A stretch of 42,478 nucleotides of DNA from a bacterium. GTDB lineage: Bacteria; Verrucomicrobiota; Verrucomicrobiia; Limisphaerales; RI-55. The notes beneath the pieces are model-generated. The model ran no database searches. It saw only the letters and a list, made by a program, of their open reading frames with translations, and was not told the DNA's origin. The translations under genes were made by a program, and so were the position numbers. Each line of letters opens with the position of its first letter. Positions within the stretch are counted from its first letter, which is position 1. The stretch covers positions 1-42,478 of the forward strand of contig WGOC01000032.1 of assembly GCA_016124235.1 (NCBI GenBank). The letters are read 5' to 3'. Positions 1 through 6,504 of this stretch are shown one piece after another.

Positions 1-323
1 AACAATGGTTTGTTGCAGACTCACGTTGAGTTGGTTCATCGCGCACCTCTGCGGCCTTCGCCGCCCGGTGCGCAATCCCACTCTCAAAGTGGCTGGTTTT
101 CATTCGCCCATCCCTGGCTGGTTTTGACTGCCCGCTGACAAAACCGCGTTTTGAATCGCTTAAGGTGCCGACTAAACAAGCATGAAATAGATAAAGGAAA
201 GGAATGCGACTGCTGTCTGTTGCTGATTTTTAGCCACGGATCGAACACCGATTAAACGTGGATGTCGCTTAACCATACATCCGCGAACCGTTTACTGAAT
301 AATGAACGCTGCTCCTTCCCCAT
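1..323. other. Non-coding or unassigned stretch at window start
   Basis: I recognise no gene here. One plus-strand frame is open from base 1 to a TGA near base 139, so the tail of a gene beginning outside the window is possible, but its translation resembles nothing I know. Around 232-265 the text reads like a degenerate copy of the 'gccacggat...aacac...ggat' intergenic motifs common in Verrucomicrobiota and Planctomycetota genomes. The CopD-family gene on the minus strand ends at 324. Confidence 0.4.
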
Positions 324-1931
324 CTACACCACTTCGCGATAGAAAAACGCCATCACCAGTCCGACGGCGATGACGCAGGCCGGCCAGATCCAGCGCGCTA
401 TTTTGTCGGGGAATAATTCACGCAATTGCAGCCATCGAACCACGCCGGCGAACAGACCCAACCCACCGAACACTGCATGTTGCACGTTGATCATGTTCAA
501 TAGTTCGTCGGTTTCCGCGAGATTCGAGTGAGCGTGCCCGAGCAAAAGCAAACTGCCGATAATCATGATCGCCGGCAGCGCATAACCCAGGGGGCGTCGG
601 TCGACCGGCTTTTTTAAATCGCGCCAGCCAAGACCGATCATCACCAACACCATCACGCCGCCCATTTGATGTTCGAGCAACTGTGGATCCGCAATGGCAT
701 CGGGCAGGCTGACCTCGCGCAAAATCCACACCTCCGGATCGGACGCCACGGTGACGAACACTGCGAATGGCACCATCAACCATGGCCATAGCTTGCCCGC
801 AGCATTGCTCCAGCGTCCGCGCAAACTTTCGACCAGCCAGAACAAACCCAACAACGTCACCATCACGCCGGACCAATTGTGGGTGAACTCGGCATAGCGC
901 ATATCGTCGACTGTGCGATCAAGTGCGCCATAGAATTTCGCCGGATCGACGATGCGTGTGGTTGGCAAATCAGGGTGCAACAAGGCCATCGACTGCGCGT
1001 GGGTCAACCGCAGTGTGGGATCCGCTCCCGGCGGCGAAACAGAACCAACGATTCCTGCAACGACGATCACCAAGACGCCGGCGGTGACTTCGAGTTCGAG
1101 CAACTGGCGGAAGCGCGCCAATGCATTCGCGCGCGCCATGACGCCACCACCTTCCGCCGCTGCTTTCAAAGCGGGCCGGGATTCGCGCCAGTTTTTGCGC
1201 CCAGCGTATAATACCGGGACCACTAGGGCGAGTTTGACACATAACGTCAGACCATACGCCGAAGTCGGCACCGACACCGGCAATACAAGATAACGAACCG
1301 CCGTGTAGATTCCGGAAATCGCCAGCAATGTCGCCCCCGTCAGCGCCACCGGCGAAAATCGTTTGATCAAATTACTGAGCGCATCGCATTCGGCCGGCGC
1401 ATCCTTGGTCATTTGTCGGCGGTTGAGCCAGATCTGCATGAGCACACCGATCCACAGCGACGCCGCCATGATATGAACAAACTGAATGCTGATCGAAGCG
1501 ACACGATGCGTCGGCTGGGCTGCCGCATGACTCACCATGCTGGTCAGCACTGCGCTGCCCAACGCGAGCAACCCCGTCAACCACCAGCGACCGCGTATGC
1601 GCAAACGAGCGGCTCCGGCCGTCAACAAAAGCATGCCCACGCGAGCCAGTCCTAGATGTCCCACTGACGTCGTCGTCAAATAGCGATAAAGCGTCGCCAG
1701 CTTGACACCACCGAAAATCGTTTTGATCTGAATCTCCGCCACCTGGACGAAGAAGTCCGCGAAGCCTGCGAGCGCCGCGATCAAAGCACCGATCATCGTC
1801 CAGCGGGCGATCCCCGTTTCCCATTGTGAACCACGTGCGCGCGCCGGCAAAAGGCAGGTCATCAAAAACGGACCTGCCACGGCGAGAATCAGGCCGAGTA
1901 ACTGCGCGGCATGCAACGTGGAATGTTCCAT
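324..1931 (-). CDS. CopD family copper resistance / multi-TM membrane protein
   Basis: A 535-residue polytopic inner-membrane protein. From the N-terminus there are many hydrophobic segments, and the centre (about residues 130-300) has the look of the CopD domain, with conserved His residues in helices such as VSHAAA and QFVHIMAASLWIGV. CopD proteins are linked to copper uptake or resistance; histidines in the membrane are thought to handle the metal. The C-terminal third adds further helices containing His residues (GHAHSN, NVQHAVFGG), longer than a minimal CopD domain. The ATG at 1931 lies about 95 bases after the WXG100-like gene, on the same strand. No CopC or other copper gene is adjacent, so copper is a family-level inference and the actual substrate is unproven. 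Confidence 0.7.
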   Translation of the reverse strand: MEHSTLHAAQLLGLILAVAGPFLMTCLLPARARGSQWETGIARWTMIGALIAALAGFADFFVQVAEIQIKTIFGGVKLATLYRYLTTTSVGHLGLARVGMLLLTAGAARLRIRGRWWLTGLLALGSAVLTSMVSHAAAQPTHRVASISIQFVHIMAASLWIGVLMQIWLNRRQMTKDAPAECDALSNLIKRFSPVALTGATLLAISGIYTAVRYLVLPVSVPTSAYGLTLCVKLALVVPVLYAGRKNWRESRPALKAAAEGGGVMARANALARFRQLLELEVTAGVLVIVVAGIVGSVSPPGADPTLRLTHAQSMALLHPDLPTTRIVDPAKFYGALDRTVDDMRYAEFTHNWSGVMVTLLGLFWLVESLRGRWSNAAGKLWPWLMVPFAVFVTVASDPEVWILREVSLPDAIADPQLLEHQMGGVMVLVMIGLGWRDLKKPVDRRPLGYALPAIMIIGSLLLLGHAHSNLAETDELLNMINVQHAVFGGLGLFAGVVRWLQLRELFPDKIARWIWPACVIAVGLVMAFFYREVV

Positions 1932-2024
1932 GGAAGCCGGCGAGAGACTTCAAAGAACAACGCCGCAAGGCAAGACATCTGCGCAATTTCCAACGGCTTC
2001 ACGGGCTCGACGGGGGTAATGGCC

Positions 2025-2297
2025 TCAACGCTGTTGCAGGTAATCCTCGATGCGCCGCGCCTTGCGCAGCAGATAGGGCCCGTGTTGGCCGGAGATTTCC
2101 ACAAACTTGTTCAAGGCCTTCATGGTGGCGCGAAATTCCTCAGCGAACTTGGCGTGCTCTTGATCCTGCCACGTATCGCCCAATGCCGAAAACCTCGCGT
2201 GCAGCATCGACATCCGGTTTTGCAGGTCCTGGTTGAAACGTTTCAACTCCTCGGCGAAACGACGCACCTCGGCCGGATCCATGATGGCTTGTGACAT
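2025..2297 (-). CDS. WXG100-like small helical protein
   Basis: A 90-residue, almost wholly helical and charged protein with the size and helix-turn-helix layout of the WXG100/ESAT-6 superfamily. A central Trp (residue 43, in DTWQDQEHAKFAEEF) sits at the turn between two long helices; the canonical W-x-G is W-Q-D here. Family members are often type VII secretion substrates forming helical hairpin dimers. No FtsK/SpoIIIE-type ATPase (EccC) or other secretion gene is visible in the window, so secretion is not supported by context. It lies between the UreF-like and CopD genes on the same strand, possibly co-transcribed. Close relatives in this phylum, as I remember them, also carry W-x-D and end in a LLRKAxRIEDYLQQR-type tail. 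Confidence 0.65.
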   Translation of the reverse strand: MSQAIMDPAEVRRFAEELKRFNQDLQNRMSMLHARFSALGDTWQDQEHAKFAEEFRATMKALNKFVEISGQHGPYLLRKARRIEDYLQQR

Positions 2298-2391
2298 GGA
2301 GGAAACGTATCAGACCAGAATGCCGTCAGCAAATGGGTTTGCTGGGAAAAGAAACAATGTCCGCCGGCCTCGTATTCCCCGGCGAAGATTC

Positions 2392-3051
2392 CTAAATGGC
2401 GCGCAGGAAGTCGCCCGTCTCCGCCGGAAGCAGGTTTTCAACAGCCGTCGACAGCTCGGCAAAGCATTCGTCGAGCATTTCCTGCAGCAACGCCTCCGAG
2501 GCAGAGATCGATCGGCAGGCGATCTGCACAAAACCGCGGAGCGTTTCGGCGCCGTAGTGCAGCAACCCTTGCCGCAACGGCAGCGAATAGACAGCGAGCG
2601 TTACACCATAGACCAAAGTATGCCAGGCCTGAGCGCGCCCTTCGTCAACCGCCAGCAGGTAACGCTGAATGAAACGGTGATCCCGCAACGGCTTGAGCCG
2701 CCGCAATTGCTCCTGACCCACGCGTCGACTGGCCGACGAGAGGTCGCGCAGCGCCGGATCCAGAGCGTGTTCCTGATCGAAAGCAATCAACTCGCGAAGT
2801 TCATTTCCCATCGCGTGATTGAAAGCCCGGCATATTGCGGGCAGCTCCCGCGGCAGCAGAAGTTCTCGCGTGTATCGCTGAAGAAAACCGCGTAGTGCGG
2901 CGACATGCTCAATTGCGCCCACACTCAGCATTTGAGTCAGCGCAGCGAACTCCACGAGCCCTTCGGTCGAACCCAATTGAGACACGAGGGGATGCCAGTC
3001 TCCCAGCAACTCGGCCGGCTCGCTCCGCAAGACTTTTTCACTGCTAAACAT
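2392..3051 (-). CDS. UreF-like (urease accessory family) protein, orphan
   Basis: I chose the ATG at 3051 (219 aa). The frame stays open to 3225, but that would overlap the divergent dehydrogenase gene and adds residues with no family likeness. The pattern matches UreF: a central LLPRELPAICRAFNHA segment, then AFDQEHALDPALRDLSSASR and RRVGQEQL, and an Ala/Leu-rich C-terminal helical part beginning AWHTLVYGVTLAVYSLPLRQ. UreF is a GTPase-modulating chaperone that joins UreG and UreH to load nickel into urease. Two hallmarks are weak or missing: the N-terminal 'P-x-G-x-x-x-HS-x-G-x-E' loop is reduced to SQLGSTEGL, and the C-terminal 'H-E...RLF-x-S' ending is absent. No ureABC, ureE or ureG gene is near. 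It could be a repurposed paralog. Confidence 0.55.
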   Translation of the reverse strand: MFSSEKVLRSEPAELLGDWHPLVSQLGSTEGLVEFAALTQMLSVGAIEHVAALRGFLQRYTRELLLPRELPAICRAFNHAMGNELRELIAFDQEHALDPALRDLSSASRRVGQEQLRRLKPLRDHRFIQRYLLAVDEGRAQAWHTLVYGVTLAVYSLPLRQGLLHYGAETLRGFVQIACRSISASEALLQEMLDECFAELSTAVENLLPAETGDFLRAI

Positions 3052-3230
3052 CACACACTTCTTATCGGCGAAAGCGCTTCTCTTTGAACCGCTTTTCGTC
3101 GGCGAACCTAACGCCGGGATTTTAAGCCTGCCAATCGGAAATGCAGATTCGCGGAAGATTTTTATTTCAGCAATAAGTTGACATGGCTTGCACGGACAAC
3201 TCAGTGAACTTAGTTTCATTTCCACACTTC

Positions 3231-4238
3231 ATGAGCTGGCGCGTCGTTTCCACTTGTCCTGCATTTACCGAAACCGGCCGCGAGGCAGTACAATCCTTGC
3301 GCCGGGCTGGTTGCGATCTGACCCTCGCGTCAGGTGTACCTGCGAACGATCGGGAGAAATTGGTTGCGGCGTCAAAGGATGCTGACGCGGTCATCGCAGC
3401 GTTGAATGTCTACGATGAGGGCGTTTTTCGGGCATTGCCTGGATTGAAACTCGTTTCTCGGTGGGGCGTTGGTTTTGACGCGGTCGATTTGGAAGCCGCC
3501 ACACGCGCCGGCGTGATCGTCACCAACACGCCCGGCGTGCTCGATGAAACGGTGGCGGATCTTGCGTTCGCGCTGATGCTGGGAATCGCGCGCCGCATAC
3601 ACACGAGTGCCGCGACCATGCACGAAGGCGCCTGGTCTCAGCAATGGGGAGCGGACGTCAACGGGAAGACGCTCGGCCTGATCGGTTGCGGACGCATCGG
3701 CACAGCGGTGGCCCGGCGCGCCCGGGGATTCAACATGACGATTCTCGCGTATGATTTGTTTCCTCGCGACGAAGCGCGGGAGTTGGGCGTGCAGTTTGTC
3801 CCACTTGATGAATTACTCACGCGCTCAGATTTTGTCAGCTTGCACGCCGCGGTCACCGATGAAAGCCGGGGTATGATCGGCGAACAACAACTGGCTCACA
3901 TGAAGTCGTCCGCGTTTCTCATCAATACCGCCCGGGGCGCGCTCGTTGATGAAAGCGCGCTAGTGCAAGCGTTGAACAAGGGCCAGATCGCCGGCGCCGC
4001 GTTGGACGCCTACTGCGTGGAGCCGCTCACTCAATTTCATCCGCTTCGTCACGCAAACAATGTCCTGCTCACGCCGCATATCGCCTCACTTACGACCGAT
4101 AATGGCCGGCGCATCAGCGAAGTCGCCGCCAACGCGATACTCGATTTGATGAACGGCAACGCGCCGAAGTTCGTTGTGAATCGCGACGTGCTGAAAAGCC
4201 CGGCGCTGCGGGCCAAATTAAAAGACTCCCAAACTTGA
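3231..4238 (+). CDS. D-2-hydroxyacid dehydrogenase (phosphoglycerate dehydrogenase-like)
   Basis: A 335-residue NAD-dependent dehydrogenase of the D-isomer 2-hydroxyacid family. An N-terminal substrate-binding half is followed by a Rossmann fold with GLIGCGRIG (residues 149-157) and the catalytic Arg235 (NTARGALVD), Glu264 (DAYCVEP) and His283 (TPHIAS). It lacks the C-terminal ACT/ASB regulatory domains of long SerA enzymes, so it may act on another 2-hydroxyacid rather than in serine synthesis. An in-frame ATG exists at 3183, but alignment to the family favours 3231; neither has a clear ribosome-binding site. It is the first gene of a three-gene operon; its TGA overlaps the TTG start of the aldolase. 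Substrate is inferred only at family level. Confidence 0.85.
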   Translation: MSWRVVSTCPAFTETGREAVQSLRRAGCDLTLASGVPANDREKLVAASKDADAVIAALNVYDEGVFRALPGLKLVSRWGVGFDAVDLEAATRAGVIVTNTPGVLDETVADLAFALMLGIARRIHTSAATMHEGAWSQQWGADVNGKTLGLIGCGRIGTAVARRARGFNMTILAYDLFPRDEARELGVQFVPLDELLTRSDFVSLHAAVTDESRGMIGEQQLAHMKSSAFLINTARGALVDESALVQALNKGQIAGAALDAYCVEPLTQFHPLRHANNVLLTPHIASLTTDNGRRISEVAANAILDLMNGNAPKFVVNRDVLKSPALRAKLKDSQT

Positions 4239-5032
4239 AAACCAATTCCGTTCGACATCGTTTGAAACGAGGTGAAGCGACGTTCGGCACGTGGCTCACG
4301 TTGCCGGATCCGGTCGCCGCCCGGTTGCTCGCTGCCAGCGGATTCGACTGGATCACCGTCGAACTTGAGCACACACCCACCACGTTTGAAACGGCCGCCT
4401 TGAGCTACGCCATGATCGCCGCCGGCGGTTGTGTTCCCCTCGCCCGCGTGCCGATCAATTCCTTCGAGAATATCAAACGTGTGCTCGATACCGGCGCCTG
4501 GGGAGTGATCGTCCCGATGGTCAATTCGCGGGCCGAAGCCGAAGCCGTTGTCATGGCTTCTCGCTTTCCGCCCGTCGGTCGTCGTTCCGTAGGTGGTCAG
4601 CTAAACGCCGCAAACTTTGGCACCGATCAGGCGACTTATCGACGCGAAGCCAACGAACAGATTCTCGTCATCGTCATGATCGAACATGTCGACGCCGTTG
4701 CCAACGCCGAGGAAATCATCACCACGCCGGGCATCGATGCGATTTTCATCGGCCCGAATGATCTCCTAAATTCGATGGGTCAAATGCCGGCCTTTGAGAG
4801 CAACGATCCGCAATTCACCGATGCGATCAACCGCGTTCGCGATCTCTGCAAAAAGCATCAGGTGCCGGTCGGCATACACGTCATTTCGCCGGAGTCGGCC
4901 AGGCGTCGCGCGGAGGAGGGTTTTCAATTCATTGCCCTGGGCAGCGACGCCGGTTTCATGCTGGGTCGAGCCCACGAAATCACCCAGGCGCTCGGACTGG
5001 CGAAGAACACCGGTGCGACGGCCAAATACTGA
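4235..5032 (+). CDS. HpcH/HpaI family class II aldolase
   Basis: A 265-residue metal-dependent aldolase of the HpcH/HpaI family. These enzymes cleave 4-hydroxy-2-oxo acids, such as 2-keto-3-deoxy sugar acids, into pyruvate and an aldehyde. Expected residues are present: His46 (VELEHTP) as base, Arg71 (LARVP) for the oxo-acid carboxylate, and Glu150 (VMIEHVDA) and Asp176 (FIGPNDL) as divalent-metal ligands. The start is TTG at 4235, overlapping the preceding TGA in TTGA; the first in-frame ATG would delete 59 residues, so the TTG start is required. Sandwiched between two hydroxyacid dehydrogenases, it probably takes part in sugar-acid catabolism, with one dehydrogenase reducing or oxidising a cleavage product. 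The exact substrate (rhamnonate, glucarate or other type) cannot be read from sequence. Confidence 0.85.
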   Translation: MKTNSVRHRLKRGEATFGTWLTLPDPVAARLLAASGFDWITVELEHTPTTFETAALSYAMIAAGGCVPLARVPINSFENIKRVLDTGAWGVIVPMVNSRAEAEAVVMASRFPPVGRRSVGGQLNAANFGTDQATYRREANEQILVIVMIEHVDAVANAEEIITTPGIDAIFIGPNDLLNSMGQMPAFESNDPQFTDAINRVRDLCKKHQVPVGIHVISPESARRRAEEGFQFIALGSDAGFMLGRAHEITQALGLAKNTGATAKY

Positions 5033-5038
5033 TTTGCG

Positions 5039-5992
5039 ATGAACATCGTAGTTCTCGACGGTTACACATTGAATCCCGGTGACCTGAGCTGGGACGATTT
5101 GAAAGCGCTGGCATCTTGTGACATTTATGATCGCACGTCGTCTGAACAACTTCACTCGCGCGCAAAATACGCGGACATCCTGATCACGAATAAATGCCCG
5201 CTGCGCAAAGAGCACTTTGTCGAACTGCCCAAGCTGAAATATGTCGGGGTCACGGCCACCGGTTACAACATCGTCGACATTGAAGCGGCGAAAGAACGCA
5301 AAATCGTTGTCACGAATGTGCCGACCTACGGAACGCGATCCGTCGCCCAAATGACCTTCGCCTTGCTGCTGGAACTGACCCAACACGTCGGCCACCACAG
5401 TCGCCGCGTCTCCGAAGGCGCGTGGACGGAGAGCAACGATTGGTGTTTTTGGGATCGTCCGCTGATCGAACTCGAAGACCGCATGATGGGGATTGTCGGT
5501 TTTGGAAGAATTGGCCGGGCCGTCGCGGATCTGGCGCTCGCTTTCGGCATGCACGCTCAAGTCGCCACCCGATCCAGGCCCGACGATATTCCAAACGGCG
5601 TGCGCATTGTTGAATTGGATCAACTGTTCCGCACGAGCGACGTCGTCAGTTTAAATTGCCCGCTCACACCGGAAACCGACCAACTGGTGAACGCCGATCG
5701 ACTGGAATTGATGAAACCGTCCGCTTTTCTGCTCAACACAAGCCGAGGTCCGATGATCGACGAGAAGGCGCTGGCGGACGCTTTGAATTCCGAGCGCATT
5801 GCCGGCGCGGCCGTGGATGTCCTTTCGATCGAACCTCCACCGGCGAACAATCCGCTCCTCGGAGCAAAGAATTGTCTGATCACACCCCACATCGCCTGGG
5901 CGACGCGCTCCGCCCGCGCGCGACTCATGAATATCGCCGTCGAAAACGTCCGCGCATTTCTCGCCGGACGACCGGTCAATGTTGTTAAATGA
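5039..5992 (+). CDS. D-2-hydroxyacid dehydrogenase, glycerate dehydrogenase-like
   Basis: A 317-residue member of the same superfamily as the gene at 3231 but of a different branch. The Rossmann motif is GIVGFGRIG (151-159), with catalytic Arg236 (NTSRGPMID), Glu265 (LSIEPPPANNPLL) and His284 (TPHIAW). The EPPP-x-NNPLL segment and the N-terminal 'VLDGYTLNPGDLSW' are typical of glycerate dehydrogenase/hydroxypyruvate reductase (HprA-type) enzymes. It would interconvert hydroxypyruvate or glyoxylate with glycerate or glycolate using NAD(P)H. The ATG lies six bases after the aldolase stop, so the three genes are almost certainly one transcript. In that setting it may dispose of a C2 or C3 product of aldol cleavage. 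A role in one-carbon or serine metabolism is the alternative. Confidence 0.85.
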   Translation: MNIVVLDGYTLNPGDLSWDDLKALASCDIYDRTSSEQLHSRAKYADILITNKCPLRKEHFVELPKLKYVGVTATGYNIVDIEAAKERKIVVTNVPTYGTRSVAQMTFALLLELTQHVGHHSRRVSEGAWTESNDWCFWDRPLIELEDRMMGIVGFGRIGRAVADLALAFGMHAQVATRSRPDDIPNGVRIVELDQLFRTSDVVSLNCPLTPETDQLVNADRLELMKPSAFLLNTSRGPMIDEKALADALNSERIAGAAVDVLSIEPPPANNPLLGAKNCLITPHIAWATRSARARLMNIAVENVRAFLAGRPVNVVK

Positions 5993-6051
5993 CGAACTGG
6001 CCTTTTAGCCCATAACTGCGACCTATTCCGTGTGTTCACGACAAAGAATCG

Positions 6052-6426
6052 ATGCGATCACGTCCTGAAAGAATCGCGGCAATCGGTATCGTTTTAGTCG
6101 GCGTATTGCTGCTTATGGCACAAATGATCCGGCACTGGAATTTTGCCCGAAAGTTGGAGCGTGTTCACTCCGGCATGAGTGAATTGGAAGTAATGACTAT
6201 CCTCGGAAATCCAAACGAGAAAGGAACCGTCGATGTGTTTGGGTCAGGCGGCAAACAGGTCATCAGCTGGACTTACAAGCGTGGCAACTGGCTTTACTCG
6301 GTGGATTACGACTACACCGGTCCCGCTGGATTACCCGAAGTTTATCGGACGAGGCAAACCCATCAGAATTGGTATTGGAATTGGCCTTCCTGGTGGCCTT
6401 GGCAGCGACCGAAAGCCAAAGCGTAA
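6052..6426 (+). CDS. Small membrane-anchored protein with SmpA/OmlA-like motif
   Basis: A 124-residue protein with one N-terminal hydrophobic helix (about residues 8-26) that anchors it or serves as an uncleaved signal. A short extracytoplasmic domain follows. It contains the motif HSGMSELEVMTILGNPNEKG, which resembles the 'GMt..eV..ilG.P' turn of SmpA/OmlA (BamE-like) and related small envelope proteins, then a beta-rich stretch (VISWTYKRGNWLYSVDYDY). The C-terminus is strikingly aromatic (WYWNWPSWWPWQRP). The start is ATG at 6052. It lies between the dehydrogenase operon and the SLC12-type transporter, on the same strand. A second gene with the same GM(S/T)..EV..(L)G motif lies at 36997. 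Function unknown. Confidence 0.6.
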   Translation: MRSRPERIAAIGIVLVGVLLLMAQMIRHWNFARKLERVHSGMSELEVMTILGNPNEKGTVDVFGSGGKQVISWTYKRGNWLYSVDYDYTGPAGLPEVYRTRQTHQNWYWNWPSWWPWQRPKAKA

Positions 6427-6504
6427 CTACACCGAGAGTTCTGCACGCCGCAATTCCTTGCAATTCCGTTCGTGAGTCCCAGCATCTGCCACTGATTTGA
6501 AACG

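Noticed and set aside
2025..2297. Claim of a type VII secretion locus
   Set aside because: Only one WXG100-like gene is present; no secretion ATPase or membrane component lies in the window.
3052..3225. N-terminal extension of the UreF-like protein to ATG 3225
   Set aside because: It would overlap the divergent dehydrogenase start and contains a Cys/Lys-rich stretch unlike UreF.
4766..5623. 285-codon minus-strand frame across the aldolase and glycerate dehydrogenase-like genes
   Set aside because: Spans two unrelated genes antisense and has no family likeness.
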